Shown: positions 1 to 8,346 of the stretch, piece after piece
How the letters are laid out: each line of letters begins with the position of its first letter
How positions within the stretch are numbered: position 1 is the stretch's first letter
Origin: Enterovibrio norvegicus FF-33
Lineage (GTDB): Bacteria; Pseudomonadota; Gammaproteobacteria; Enterobacterales; Vibrionaceae
Reading direction: 5' to 3'
Assembly: GCF_000286835.2 (NCBI RefSeq)
Contig: NZ_AJYD02000001.1
Span: forward strand, 38,489 to 102,488
DNA length: 64,000 nucleotides
Position numbers and translations under genes: made by a program
Notes under the pieces: model-generated
Seen by the model: the letters and a program-made list of their open reading frames with translations, nothing else
Told to the model about the DNA's origin: nothing
Database searches by the model: none

Positions 1-2
1 GA

Positions 3-617
3 GTCGGTGGGCATCAAGCCATCAAGGTCGACGTTCGTATTATTGCCGCCACCCACCAACACCTGGAGCGACTGGTCGCCGAAGGCAGCTTTCGTGAAGA
101 TTTATTCCACCGTCTCAATGTTATTCGTGTTCACCTTCCAGCCCTTCGCGAGCGCCGTCAGGATATTGGTCAACTGGCGAAACACTTCCTCAAGCGAGCG
201 TCTGATGAACTAGATATCGAAGTCAAAACACTTCATCCGACGACGTTAGATTTGATTGCAGGCTTACCTTGGCCAGGCAACGTTAGGCAGTTGGAGAATA
301 TTTGTCGCTGGCTAACCGTCATGGGAAGCGGCAAAGAGATTTTGCCAGAGGATTTACCCCCAGAATTGATGCAGCCTGAAGTCAACGCCGCAAGCGGTGA
401 GGTCGATAGTTGGCAGCAAGCCTTGTCACAGTGGGCTCGTACATCTCTGGGTAAAGGCGATGACAACTTATTGCGAGAAGCCTTGCCAGAGTTCGAGCGA
501 ATTCTGTTGCGTGAAGCATTGAGCCATACGCGAGGGCACAAACAAGAAGCAGCTAAGCTGCTTGGATGGGGTCGAAATACGTTAACGCGAAAGCTCAAAG
601 AACTCCAAATGCCTTAG
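3..617 (+). CDS. glnG: Nitrogen regulation response regulator NtrC (GlnG), C-terminal part
   Basis: The reading frame is open from the left edge, so the receiver domain and most of the AAA+ domain lie outside the window; 204 residues remain. Visible are the end of the sigma-54 activator ATPase domain (VDVRIIAATHQ, then FREDLFHRLNV, and LPWPGNVRQLEN of sensor II) and a C-terminal Fis-type helix-turn-helix with the NTLTRKL recognition helix. NtrC is phosphorylated by NtrB and activates sigma-54 promoters under nitrogen limitation. Assigned to NtrC rather than another enhancer-binding protein from the C-terminal sequence. A hairpin terminator follows. Confidence 0.9.
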   Translation, partial: VGGHQAIKVDVRIIAATHQHLERLVAEGSFREDLFHRLNVIRVHLPALRERRQDIGQLAKHFLKRASDELDIEVKTLHPTTLDLIAGLPWPGNVRQLENICRWLTVMGSGKEILPEDLPPELMQPEVNAASGEVDSWQQALSQWARTSLGKGDDNLLREALPEFERILLREALSHTRGHKQEAAKLLGWGRNTLTRKLKELQMP

Positions 618-657
618 CGCCCCACAGTTTCAACATAAATCGTAAACAAAGAGAACA

Positions 658-681
658 AAACCGCCTAATGGGCGGTTTATG
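658..681 (+). terminator. Intrinsic terminator after glnG
   Basis: Stem AAACCGCC/GGCGGTTT with a TAAT loop, followed by a weak T-rich tail. It separates glnG from add. Confidence 0.7.
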
Positions 682-752
682 TTTATTTGCATTACTGACG
701 AGGTGATAGATAGCTCGTATAATTGCCAAAAGTTGATTTAAGGATATTCAAA

Positions 753-1757
753 ATGATCGCAACCCACCTTCCTTTGACGGATTTGCACCGACACCTTGAT
801 GGCAATATTCGTATTCGCACTATTTTGGAGCTGGGTCAGAAGTTCGGCATGACGCTTCCTGCTGATACTATCGAGACACTGCGCCCGCACGTTCAAGTGA
901 TGTCAAATGAGCCGGATCTCGTCGGTTTCCTGTCAAAACTCGACTGGGGTGTTGCTGTGCTGGGCGATCTGGATGCGGTTCGTCGCGTTGCTTACGAAAA
1001 CGTGGAAGATGCACTAAATGCGCGTATCGACTATGCGGAGCTGCGTTTTTCGCCGTATTACATGGCAATGAAACACAACCTTCCGGTTCAAGGTGTGGTT
1101 GAGGCAGTGATTGACGGTGTGCAAGCGGGTAGCCGCGATTTTGGCGTGAAAACCAACCTTATTGGTATCATGAGCCGCACTTTTGGTGTCGACGCCTGTA
1201 TGCAAGAGCTTGATGCGCTGCTGGCACTAAAACAACACCTGATTGCTATCGATCTTGCTGGTGATGAACTGGGTCAGCCAGGTCATCAGTTTAACGATCA
1301 CTTTGCCAAAGTACGCAAAGCTAACCTTAACGTGACCGTGCATGCGGGCGAAGCCGCGGGGGCTGAAAGCATGTGGCAGGCGATTAATGAGCTTGGTGCT
1401 ACCCGCATTGGTCACGGCGTAAAAGCCATCGAAGACCCTGCGTTGATGGAATATCTGGCAAAACACCGCATTGGTATCGAAACGGCACTGACGTCCAACG
1501 TGCAAACCAGCACCGTTGCATCGCTAGAAAGCCACCCTATCAAGCAATTCCTGTCACACGGCATTCTTGCATCACTGAATACCGACGACCCAGCAGTGTC
1601 CGGTATCGAGCTGCCTTATGAATACGAAGTGGCTGCGCCACAAGTGGGACTGACCCAAACGCAAATTACGCAGCTGCAGCAAAATGGTCTTGAAATCGCC
1701 TATCTGTCTGACAGCGAGAAAGCAGAACTCACGGCTAAAGCATTAGCGCGTAGCTAG
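753..1757 (+). CDS. add: Adenosine deaminase
   Basis: Hydrolyses adenosine and deoxyadenosine to inosine and deoxyinosine with ammonia release, in cytoplasmic purine salvage. The 334-residue protein shows the family motifs in order: zinc-binding HRH at residues 12-14, HAGE around 197-200 (zinc ligand and catalytic Glu), a TSNVQT segment, and the DD pair at 278-279. The ATG at 753 is chosen because AAGG lies about 9 bases upstream and the family starts just before [11 protein letters not shown]; an in-frame TTG at 723 would only add residues with no family match. The gene stands alone between two terminators. Confidence 0.95.
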   Translation: MIATHLPLTDLHRHLDGNIRIRTILELGQKFGMTLPADTIETLRPHVQVMSNEPDLVGFLSKLDWGVAVLGDLDAVRRVAYENVEDALNARIDYAELRFSPYYMAMKHNLPVQGVVEAVIDGVQAGSRDFGVKTNLIGIMSRTFGVDACMQELDALLALKQHLIAIDLAGDELGQPGHQFNDHFAKVRKANLNVTVHAGEAAGAESMWQAINELGATRIGHGVKAIEDPALMEYLAKHRIGIETALTSNVQTSTVASLESHPIKQFLSHGILASLNTDDPAVSGIELPYEYEVAAPQVGLTQTQITQLQQNGLEIAYLSDSEKAELTAKALARS

Positions 1758-1787
1758 TCGCTACTGGCTCAAAAAACCGACAGTCAA

Positions 1788-1815
1788 AAACACCAGCAAA
1801 CGCTGGTGTTTTTTT
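1788..1815 (+). terminator. Intrinsic terminator after add
   Basis: Stem AACACCAGC/GCTGGTGTT followed by a run of T: a clear rho-independent terminator. Confidence 0.9.
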
Positions 1816-1901
1816 GTTCACAACTCACGTACAATGCCGCCGAATTTTCGTACTAAGACTCATGGGGTTTTAGTTACACCACGACACCGTAGAGATGTGA
1901 C

Positions 1902-2015
1902 ATGTTCGACGCACTGTTTACCCTGAATGAAATGACAGCGGCTGGCCCTGGCCAATTGGCAGCCGCAGCCCTTGCTGTTGTATTGGCTGTATTTAGCCTC
2001 AGCAGTGGCGCATAA
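1902..2015 (+). CDS. Putative 37-residue hydrophobic small protein
   Basis: I do not recognise this peptide. It starts MFDALFTLNEMTAAGPG and continues into an Ala/Val/Leu-rich stretch (about residues 19-34) long enough for one membrane segment. It sits alone between the add terminator and a strong bidirectional terminator, so any transcript here would be its own unit. A TACAAT at 1830-1835 could be a -10 box, but no good -35 is present, and the Shine-Dalgarno match (GAG) is weak. Real-gene status is uncertain; a short non-coding transcript is the alternative. Confidence 0.4.
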   Translation: MFDALFTLNEMTAAGPGQLAAAALAVVLAVFSLSSGA

Positions 2016-2042
2016 ACGCTAAGAAGCGATGACGCCTGATCT

Positions 2043-2070
2043 AAAAAAGCCGCAACCGCGGCTTTTTTCA
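2043..2070. terminator. Bidirectional terminator between the small ORF and hemN
   Basis: Perfect stem AAAAAAGCCGC/GCGGCTTTTTT with an AACC loop gives a T-tract on both strands, serving the small plus-strand unit and hemN on the minus strand. Confidence 0.9.
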
Positions 2071-2098
2071 TTTTTAGCTCATGGCACATTGAGCAGAC

Positions 2099-3472
2099 TT
2101 AAATAACGCGAGAAAACTGCTGCTGGCGGGCTCTGTCACGCAAATAGGTATCAAAGCACATACAGATATTGCGGATCAGCAGGCGCCCTTTCAGCGTCAC
2201 TTGAATATGGCTATCGTCTACCGTCACCAAATCATCATCGATAAAGCACTTCAGTAACGCTAAATCATCAGCAAAGTATTCATCAAACACCAGTGCGTAA
2301 TCGCGCTCAATGACTTTCTTATCGAGAGAAAAATTACAAATCAGTGATTTGATCACTTCACGACGGAGCAAGTCATCGGCATCGAGCATCACGCCTTTCC
2401 ACAGCGCATGGCGTTTATCTTCCACTTGCCCGTAATACTTCTTCAGTTCTTTCTGATTCTGAGCATAGCAATCCCCAATCATGGAAATGGCAGACACACC
2501 CAAACCCAGCAAGTCACAATCACCCTGCGTGGTATAGCCTTGGAAATTACGATGCAAAATACCTTCGCGTTGCGCGACCGCCAATTCATCATCAGGCAGC
2601 GCGAAATGGTCCATGCCAATAAATTGGTAGCCAGCGCCAGTCAGAGTACTGATGGTTTGCTCAAGCATGCCAAGACGCTCTTGCGGTGATGGCAGGTCGG
2701 CATCTTTGATTTTGCGTTGCGCGGCAAACAAGGCGGGTAAGTGCGCGTAATTGAACACGGACAAACGACCCGGTTTCATCTCTACCACTTGTTTGAGGGT
2801 CTTAGCGAATGTCGCACCGTTTTGGTGCGGCAGTCCATAAATCAAATCCAGATTGGTGGAACGAAAGCCCAAGGCCTTCGCTCGCACAACCAACGCTTTG
2901 ATAAAATCTTCGTCCTGTTCACGGTTTACCGCTTTCTGAACCGTTTTATCAAAATCCTGCACACCGATACTTAAACGATTGAACCCTTCTGCACGCAGAT
3001 GATCCATCATGTCGAGTTCGATTTCGCGCGGATCAACCTCGATGCTTATCTCGGCATCTTCGCTCAAACGAAACTCTTGACGCAGTAGACCCATCAATCG
3101 AGTGATTTGGGCTTTTGACAGGAATGTGGGGGTACCGCCCCCCCAATGAAGCTGAGTGACATGACGATCACCTAACAAGTAGGCTCGCTGACGGATTTCA
3201 ATTTCAAGCGCATCGAGATAAGCATCGGCTTTGTGCGCATGACGAGTGATCACCTTGTTACACCCACAGTAGTAACAAAGGGTATGGCAGAACGGGATAT
3301 GCACGTACAAAGACAAATTGCGCTCAGGATACTGCGCACACGCCATATCAAATTCTGCTGGAGTGAAAACTTCGTGAAATTCCAATGCGGTCGGGTAAGA
3401 GGTATAGCGCGGCCCTGAGTAGTTATACTTCTCAATAAGCGCCTGATCCCAAATGATTTGCTGCGTAGACAT
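2099..3472 (-). CDS. hemN: Oxygen-independent coproporphyrinogen III dehydrogenase
   Basis: Radical-SAM enzyme that decarboxylates two propionates of coproporphyrinogen III to protoporphyrinogen IX without oxygen, in haem synthesis. The 457-residue length equals that of the E. coli enzyme. The iron-sulfur motif CHTLCYYC at residues 62-69, with a further Cys at 71, matches HemN exactly; GGGTP of the SAM site follows. The start at 3472 (MSTQQIIW) is preferred over an upstream in-frame Met because it reproduces the family N-terminus. It is the first of several haem genes in the window, though not in an operon with them. Confidence 0.95.
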   Translation of the reverse strand: MSTQQIIWDQALIEKYNYSGPRYTSYPTALEFHEVFTPAEFDMACAQYPERNLSLYVHIPFCHTLCYYCGCNKVITRHAHKADAYLDALEIEIRQRAYLLGDRHVTQLHWGGGTPTFLSKAQITRLMGLLRQEFRLSEDAEISIEVDPREIELDMMDHLRAEGFNRLSIGVQDFDKTVQKAVNREQDEDFIKALVVRAKALGFRSTNLDLIYGLPHQNGATFAKTLKQVVEMKPGRLSVFNYAHLPALFAAQRKIKDADLPSPQERLGMLEQTISTLTGAGYQFIGMDHFALPDDELAVAQREGILHRNFQGYTTQGDCDLLGLGVSAISMIGDCYAQNQKELKKYYGQVEDKRHALWKGVMLDADDLLRREVIKSLICNFSLDKKVIERDYALVFDEYFADDLALLKCFIDDDLVTVDDSHIQVTLKGRLLIRNICMCFDTYLRDRARQQQFSRVI

Positions 3473-3496
3473 TTGTGTTCCCGCCAAAAATGAACA

Positions 3497-3528
3497 ACCG
3501 GAGAGCATATTTTGACACACTCTCCGGT
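3497..3528 (-). terminator. Inverted repeat between DUF2489 gene and hemN
   Basis: Nine-base-pair stem ACCGGAGAG/CTCTCCGGT. On the minus strand it is followed by a mixed T-rich sequence rather than a clean T-tract, so it is at best a weak terminator or an mRNA-end hairpin in front of hemN. Confidence 0.4.
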
Positions 3529-3585
3529 CGCGGATGAATCTTTCCCTTCTAGCCAAAGGGAAAACTGTTGGCTTGATCGTATCGA

Positions 3586-4083
3586 TCAGCTCGCTAACGT
3601 GCGAATCGGGGTCATTTTCGCCCCAGTAAACGCCAGTATTTCTTCCAGTTCGGTATGAATGGCCTGTTGAAGACGCGCTTCGGTTTTCATGCGTACCATG
3701 TTGTCTCGCATGCGTTCTTTCTTATCAATCGCTTTGCGCGCGTCGCCTCGGGGCATGTCCTTGACCACGTCATACAGTTCATACAATGCTGGGTAGCGCG
3801 TGGGGTAATCAACGCGCTTCTCCCCTTGGAGGTGATCCATGATCATAAAAAGACGAATAGCCGCTTCCGAAAAATCACACTGCTCTTGCAGCGTTGCCAT
3901 GGCAATCACATCCACACTTTCAATGATTTTGAGGTTACGTTTCTTAGTAGCAGCATCCATTTGCGCAGCCTGCAATTTGGTCTGATGACGTAATTTCGCC
4001 AACAGCCAGCCCGCATAGATGGCTAACCCCAGAATAATGGCACCGCCTAGTGCCAACACACCTAAAGGAAGAGTCTCCAACAT
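3586..4083 (-). CDS. DUF2489 family single-span membrane protein
   Basis: A 165-residue protein with one N-terminal membrane segment (about residues 7-30) and a charged, mostly helical cytoplasmic part. It matches the DUF2489 family that sits beside yihI and hemN in Vibrio-type genomes; its function is not known. It follows yihI with no spacing (the next base after the yihI stop), so the two are probably co-translated. Confidence 0.8.
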   Translation of the reverse strand: MLETLPLGVLALGGAIILGLAIYAGWLLAKLRHQTKLQAAQMDAATKKRNLKIIESVDVIAMATLQEQCDFSEAAIRLFMIMDHLQGEKRVDYPTRYPALYELYDVVKDMPRGDARKAIDKKERMRDNMVRMKTEARLQQAIHTELEEILAFTGAKMTPIRTLAS

Positions 4084-4632
4084 TTACTCCTGATCAAATT
4101 TGACGTTTTCAAACTCCGCCAGCAAATCATCATCGCCGCGACGTTTTGATTTCTTCGGTGTTTCTGTCTCGACTGGCTCTTCGTCTTCTTCAAACAAGCC
4201 CAGTTGGTTCATTAACACTTCAATGCGGTCGAGTTTCTCGTCAACGTAACTTTGCAGACCAGAACCTAGCTTCTCACCGTTTTCAATACGGTCAATCAAC
4301 ACATTGAGTTGTGCATCATTTTCCAGCATCTCCAGCTCTTTTTCAGCGCTAACACGACGCACTTTTTTGCCTGCTGCAGATTTAGGATGTGGTTTTTGCT
4401 CAACCACCAATGGAACCGCAGTTTTGCTGCCCAAGCGCGGGTCGCGCTTTTGCTGAGCAATGCGTTGTTGCTCGACCGTACCGTCTGAATGACGAGAACC
4501 GGCTTTTAAGCCTTTGCGCTTGTTTTTACGCTTGGCTGCCAGAGCCGCAATGTCATTGTGACTTAATGAACGATCACTATATTGCGCTGGACCTTCAGAG
4601 CCAACTTTGCGGGCTTTCTTCTTGCGGGTCAT
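4084..4632 (-). CDS. yihI: Der GTPase-activating protein YihI
   Basis: YihI stimulates the GTPase Der (EngA) and so tunes 50S ribosome assembly. The 182-residue protein has the expected layout: a highly basic N-terminus (MTRKKKARK, later AAKRKNKRKG), then a helical acidic C-terminal half ending in a DDDLLAEFE-type tail. The ATG overlaps the stop of the upstream methyltransferase gene as ATGA, which indicates translational coupling. As in E. coli, it lies close to engB and a CsrC-type RNA. Confidence 0.9.
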   Translation of the reverse strand: MTRKKKARKVGSEGPAQYSDRSLSHNDIAALAAKRKNKRKGLKAGSRHSDGTVEQQRIAQQKRDPRLGSKTAVPLVVEQKPHPKSAAGKKVRRVSAEKELEMLENDAQLNVLIDRIENGEKLGSGLQSYVDEKLDRIEVLMNQLGLFEEDEEPVETETPKKSKRRGDDDLLAEFENVKFDQE

Positions 4633-5276
4633 TCGTTTTTCTTCCTCAGTAAAATTACGTCGTTACCAACAAAGTCCACGTCAAGACCATCACGGCCTGC
4701 CAAGAAGCAGAACGTTTCGCGACTGAAAAAACTCACGTGGGTTGGGTCATTCTTGTAGTGCCAATGCTTAAATGCATCAACATCAATAACGAGCTTGGTC
4801 ATGATTGCCAACCAGCCTCCAGGCTTAACCAGGCTCAATAACTGTCCCCATTCCTTGTGAGGCATATAAAAGTGTTCAATCGCTTCGGTGCAGGTAACAA
4901 AATCATAGGTGGTACCAAGTACACTATGATCCGGCATGAAATAAGGATCATACAAGACCATTTTATGCCCTGCCTCTTCTAGCATCGCGGCCAATGCCGG
5001 CCCAGGGCCACACCCAAAGTCTAATCCTTCGAGTGGCGCACTACCGAGTTTTTCCAATAATGGATCGGCCAAGCGGCCTAAAAAACGGCGGTATCCCTCA
5101 TCACTTATTTCATTTTCATGCTGTTGATATACGGCCTCTTCTTCTTTCGGTGACAGCCGACTAGCTGGGTCGGCAAACACCAACGAACAAGGCTCGCAAC
5201 GGAAGTAGCGACGACGTTTATCCTGCTCAAAATCGACGACATGCGTCGACTGACAAAGCGGGCAATCAAGGGTCAT
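4629..5276 (-). CDS. Class I SAM-dependent methyltransferase with N-terminal zinc ribbon
   Basis: About 215 residues. The N-terminus carries CPLC and, about 22 residues on, CEPC, a likely zinc ribbon. A Rossmann-type methyltransferase core follows, with the SAM-binding GLDFGCGPGPAL motif near residue 90 and later VKPGGWLAIMT. The substrate is unknown. Start is uncertain: ATG at 5276 (MTLDCPLC) is used, with GTG at 5291 as the alternative; neither has a clear Shine-Dalgarno. The terminator of the CsrB/C-type RNA ends only about 55 bases upstream, leaving little room for a separate promoter. Confidence 0.8.
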   Translation of the reverse strand: MTLDCPLCQSTHVVDFEQDKRRRYFRCEPCSLVFADPASRLSPKEEEAVYQQHENEISDEGYRRFLGRLADPLLEKLGSAPLEGLDFGCGPGPALAAMLEEAGHKMVLYDPYFMPDHSVLGTTYDFVTCTEAIEHFYMPHKEWGQLLSLVKPGGWLAIMTKLVIDVDAFKHWHYKNDPTHVSFFSRETFCFLAGRDGLDVDFVGNDVILLRKKNE

Positions 5277-5329
5277 TGAGGGTTTCTGCACCAGATTGAA
5301 TGGCGGAAATGTAACAGAAAGCTGGATAA

Positions 5330-5690
5330 GAAAAAAGCGACAGGCAAAGCCTGTCGCTCTAGAGCGTTCTAATGAACGGATTATACCGCTTCAATCCCTA
5401 ACAGTAATGCCACATCCCGGTGAACAAATTTCCGTTTGTATTGAGGGCGTCCTGCCGTTTTTTATTTGAGTATGACTCACAACATCCTGTCATCTTCACC
5501 ATCCTGGTAGTGTCCTGACCACCGTCCAAGTGGTTGTCCGTTACCATGTGAATCCTTCACACTGTTGGTCATCCTGACGCAGCACATCCTGGTGACGAAG
5601 GCTTTCCAAGCCAAATTCCGTTTGAATCCTAATCGCAGCCCTGCGTTAGTCTTCCTGACTGTCCTTTTCCATGTCGTGTTCCCAGTCGAC
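5330..5690 (-). ncRNA. csrC: CsrB/CsrC-type CsrA-sequestering small RNA
   Basis: A minus-strand region of about 360 nt with no credible gene but ten AGGA motifs (complement TCCT near 5452, 5485, 5502, 5513, 5553, 5572, 5587, 5627, 5653 and 5662) plus several ACGGA/ATGGA, mostly in or beside small hairpins. It ends in a perfect terminator, AGCGACAGGC/GCCTGTCGCT with six T, like E. coli CsrC. The likely 5' end is GTCGACTGGG at 5690, with TAGAAT about 8 bases upstream as a -10 box. Such RNAs bind many CsrA dimers and relieve CsrA repression. Position between engB and yihI matches E. coli csrC. Whether it is csrB, csrC or csrD in Vibrio naming is open. Confidence 0.9.
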
Positions 5691-5955
5691 ATAAATAATT
5701 CTACGCCGATAAAAAATACAAAATAGGCGTCGACTCACATTTCAAACATACATTTTATTTTGAGAATTATTATCTAACTGAAAGGTAGGAGAAAAAAACA
5801 AAAACAGGCAAGTTTTAGGGAAGAATACTTACTAGAAGTTGGGCGATCACCTACAAAATAGCGCGTGAAAATGCTCGGCAGACATTGATATCTGAGTAAC
5901 CTCAAGATGTATAATTCAGTGTTACGTCTAATAATATTGCTCTGAATATAGACGC

Positions 5956-5982
5956 AAAAAAGGCAGCCTCAGCTGCCTTTTG
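5956..5982 (-). terminator. Intrinsic terminator after cytochrome c4 gene
   Basis: On the minus strand: stem AAAGGCAGC/GCTGCCTTT with a TGAG loop and six T. Confidence 0.9.
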
Positions 5983-6003
5983 GAAACTTAACGAGCGAAC
6001 AAA

Positions 6004-6621
6004 TTAGTGCAAACCGCCAACGTATTGGGAAATAGCGTCGATCTCTTTGTCCGACAATTTGCTAGCAACGATACGCATCATACTATTCAAGTCGTTATTA
6101 CGCTTCGCATCGCGAAACGCCATTAACTGAGCTGAGACGTATTCGGCATGCTGTCCAGAAATTTTAGGAAACCCTGACAGTGATGTGCCGTTACCACGTG
6201 GACCGTGACAAGCAATACACGCCGCAATGCCGCGCTCTGAATCACCCGCCAGATAAATCTGCTCACCGAGATCAACCGACGTTTCAGGTGTCGCACCTGG
6301 CTTGGCGGTTTGTGATGCGTAGTAAGCAGCGAGATCAGACATATCCTGTTCGGACAATGATGCCACCATGCCGGCCATTACTGCATTGTAACGGCCTTGC
6401 TCTCCACCCGTCGTCATACCGAGCTTAAAATCTTGAAGTTGCTTTAACAGGTATTTTTCGTGTTGACCTGCCAGAACGGGGTTTGCCGGAATGAGACTAT
6501 TGCCGTCAGGACCGTGACATGCGGCACAAGTGGTTGATTTTGCTTTACCTGCTTCTGCATCACCCTGTGCATAGACGGTAAAACTCGCAATTAAAGTGAG
6601 TAGTAGCGCTAATTTCTTCAT
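6004..6621 (-). CDS. Di-haem cytochrome c4
   Basis: Periplasmic or membrane-associated electron carrier feeding terminal oxidases. From the ATG at 6621 the protein has 205 residues: a signal peptide (MKKLALLLTLIASFTVYA), then two homologous c-type domains with CAACH at residues 32-36 and CIACH at 135-139, and candidate axial Met residues downstream of each. The upstream in-frame codons to 6693 are not used because the signal peptide begins at MKKL. It is divergent from engB and ends at its own terminator, as in Vibrio genomes. Confidence 0.9.
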   Translation of the reverse strand: MKKLALLLTLIASFTVYAQGDAEAGKAKSTTCAACHGPDGNSLIPANPVLAGQHEKYLLKQLQDFKLGMTTGGEQGRYNAVMAGMVASLSEQDMSDLAAYYASQTAKPGATPETSVDLGEQIYLAGDSERGIAACIACHGPRGNGTSLSGFPKISGQHAEYVSAQLMAFRDAKRNNDLNSMMRIVASKLSDKEIDAISQYVGGLH

Positions 6622-6770
6622 GACATTCCATTTATAATTATCAAGCTTCCAATACCACGATGCCCACGCCATCATGATACAATCATCGAGCAAAAACCGA
6701 GCACGGTCATTTTACACAATTTCACATAAAAGTAATCAGTCGACTACATAAAGTCGAGACGGAGTTAACA

Positions 6771-7457
6771 GTGAATCCTTCACTCAACTATCGCAACACA
6801 CACTTTATCACCAGTGCCCCAGATATCAGGCACTTGCCGCCTGATACCGGTATAGAGGTCGCGTTCGCGGGACGCTCTAATGCTGGTAAATCTAGCTCAA
6901 TTAATCGACTTTGTGATCATAAAAGCTTGGTTAAAGTGAGTAAAACGCCGGGTCGCACACAATTGATCAACTTATTTAAAGTGGATGAGGGATGTCACAT
7001 TGTCGACTTGCCGGGCTATGGCTTCGCGCAAGTTCCACTGGAAATGAAGAAAAAATGGCAAAAATCACTGGGTGAATATTTACAAAAACGTGAGCAATTG
7101 AAAGGATTGGTCGTGTTGATGGATATTCGTCACCCGCTGAGAGAGCTTGATCAGCAGCTTATCTTTTGGGCGGTTGACTGCAACTTGCCAATTTTGGCGC
7201 TGCTAACCAAATGTGACAAACTAAAAAGTGGCGCACGTAAAGCAGAGTTAGCCAAGGTAAGAGAAGCCGCTCTAGATTTCGGTGGTAACGTACAAGTCGA
7301 ACTCTACTCCTCGCTAAAAGGCATTGGCGTTGACATGCTGCGTAAGAAGCTAGATAGCTGGTATTTCCCCGTGTTTGAAATGGATGCAGAGACGACTGTC
7401 GACGCAGAAGAGAACGACGTTATCGCTACTAACGACGATTCAACGTCTAACCAGTAA
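6771..7457 (+). CDS. engB: Ribosome biogenesis GTPase YihA/YsxC
   Basis: TRAFAC-class GTPase needed for late 50S assembly. The G1 loop GRSNAGKS is at residues 34-41, the G2 threonine lies in KTPGRT, G3 is DLPGYG, and G4 is TKCDK (family usually TKAD/TKCD). The 228-residue protein has an acidic C-terminal tail of about 25 residues beyond the usual core. It starts with GTG at 6771, preceded by CGGAG at a good distance. It sits opposite cytochrome c4 and upstream of the spf region, as expected for polA-spf-engB synteny. Confidence 0.95.
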   Translation: MNPSLNYRNTHFITSAPDIRHLPPDTGIEVAFAGRSNAGKSSSINRLCDHKSLVKVSKTPGRTQLINLFKVDEGCHIVDLPGYGFAQVPLEMKKKWQKSLGEYLQKREQLKGLVVLMDIRHPLRELDQQLIFWAVDCNLPILALLTKCDKLKSGARKAELAKVREAALDFGGNVQVELYSSLKGIGVDMLRKKLDSWYFPVFEMDAETTVDAEENDVIATNDDSTSNQ

Positions 7458-7501
7458 CCATCTCTTTGGTAAACCATAAGCTTTGTTGGATTTCAGACAA
7501 A

Positions 7502-7527
7502 TAAAACCCCACCAGAAGGTGGGGTAA
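7502..7527 (+). terminator. Hairpin after engB
   Basis: Stem AACCCCACC/GGTGGGGT with an AGAA loop. There is no T-tract right after it on the plus strand, so it may be a weak terminator or 3'-end stabiliser. Confidence 0.5.
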
Positions 7528-7788
7528 CGGGAGAGAAATAGGAGGTTTTTTCTTATTCGTTATGATTTGAGTGTCATCCATAATCTCCATCTCCGCAAGT
7601 TAGCCCTGCCGTTACGCTAAGTATTTTTGCCTTTCTTTACAGACAGATAATGTATTCAACCTCTGTAATGCACTGATTTTTAACATCTTGATTTTCTTAT
7701 ATGATACTTATTTTTTGTCGATAAATATCATTCCATTCACATACTCTGCCTGATCTTTATTCTGGAAGTGAATTACAATTTTAGCGGA
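7528..7788. other. Intergenic stretch, nothing recognised
   Basis: About 260 bases of AT-rich sequence between engB and the small RNA region. I see no reading frame with a ribosome binding site, no clear hairpin and no repeat. Confidence 0.5.
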
Positions 7789-7893
7789 TAAAAAAAGACC
7801 GATCTGAATACTCAGATCGGTCACAAATAACGTGAAAGCCATCTGCCTAAAAAGCGTTGCAGACCACCCTAACCACATCAAGAACAAGAAGCA
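7789..7893 (-). ncRNA. Candidate small RNA next to Spot 42
   Basis: On the minus strand a perfect TATAAT box (7905-7900) is followed about 105 bases later by a textbook terminator: stem GACCGATCTGA/TCAGATCGGTC at 7797-7822, then seven T. No coding frame explains the space. The predicted RNA contains TTTCACGTTATT (7837-7826), identical over 12 nt to the same segment of Spot 42 (8112-8101). The -35 region is poor. A second small RNA near spf (VSsrna24) has been described in Aliivibrio salmonicida; I cannot tell whether this is the same family. Confidence 0.75.
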
Positions 7894-8043
7894 GCGGTCA
7901 TTATAGCGCCGAGAACTTTAAATTAAAGTAATTACTCTAATCATGGGCGATAAATTATAACCCCTACACTGCAAATAGATTAATTCATTGTTTTTAATGG
8001 TTTTTATTCGATAATTAAAACTGAAGAGAAAACGGGTTTTCAC

Positions 8044-8154
8044 AATAAAAAATGCCCCGGTCGACATTCATCGACCGGGGCTGCTGAATCAGCCAAATCC
8101 AATAACGTGAAACAAAAGGTCTGAAAGATAGAACATCTTACCTCTGTACCCTAC
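8044..8154 (-). ncRNA. spf: Spot 42 small RNA
   Basis: The minus strand starts GTAGGGTACAGAGGTAAG, then GATGTTCTATCTTTCAGACC, and ends with a terminator made of CCCCGGTCGA/TCGACCGGGG and six T. The first 40 or so bases are essentially identical to E. coli Spot 42, and the length (about 111 nt) agrees. Spot 42 is an Hfq-dependent RNA repressed by cAMP-CRP that tunes carbon metabolism by base pairing with mRNAs. It lies just downstream of polA, the conserved location. Confidence 0.97.
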
Positions 8155-8264
8155 GTCGCTAAATGTATATCAAATGGCCGATTAAGAAAACCCTTTACGT
8201 AGTTTTTTTTCATCAAATTATAAAAAATAGTGCTTTATGTATTCACAATGTTTCATGAAATCAA

Positions 8265-8293
8265 TAAAAAAGCCCGTCTATACGGGCTTTTTT
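8265..8293 (-). terminator. Intrinsic terminator after polA
   Basis: Stem AAAAAAGCCCGT/ACGGGCTTTTTT around a TATAG-type loop; on the minus strand it has a good T-tract and ends polA before spf. Confidence 0.9.
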
Positions 8294-8346
8294 CGTTATG
8301 AAATTTAAGTGATTGTGTGATGGGTATCGACCATATGGTCGACTAA

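Noticed and set aside
5477..5692. A 71-residue minus-strand frame inside the CsrB/C region
   Set aside because: It coincides with the AGGA-rich structured RNA, has no family resemblance and starts at the RNA 5' end.
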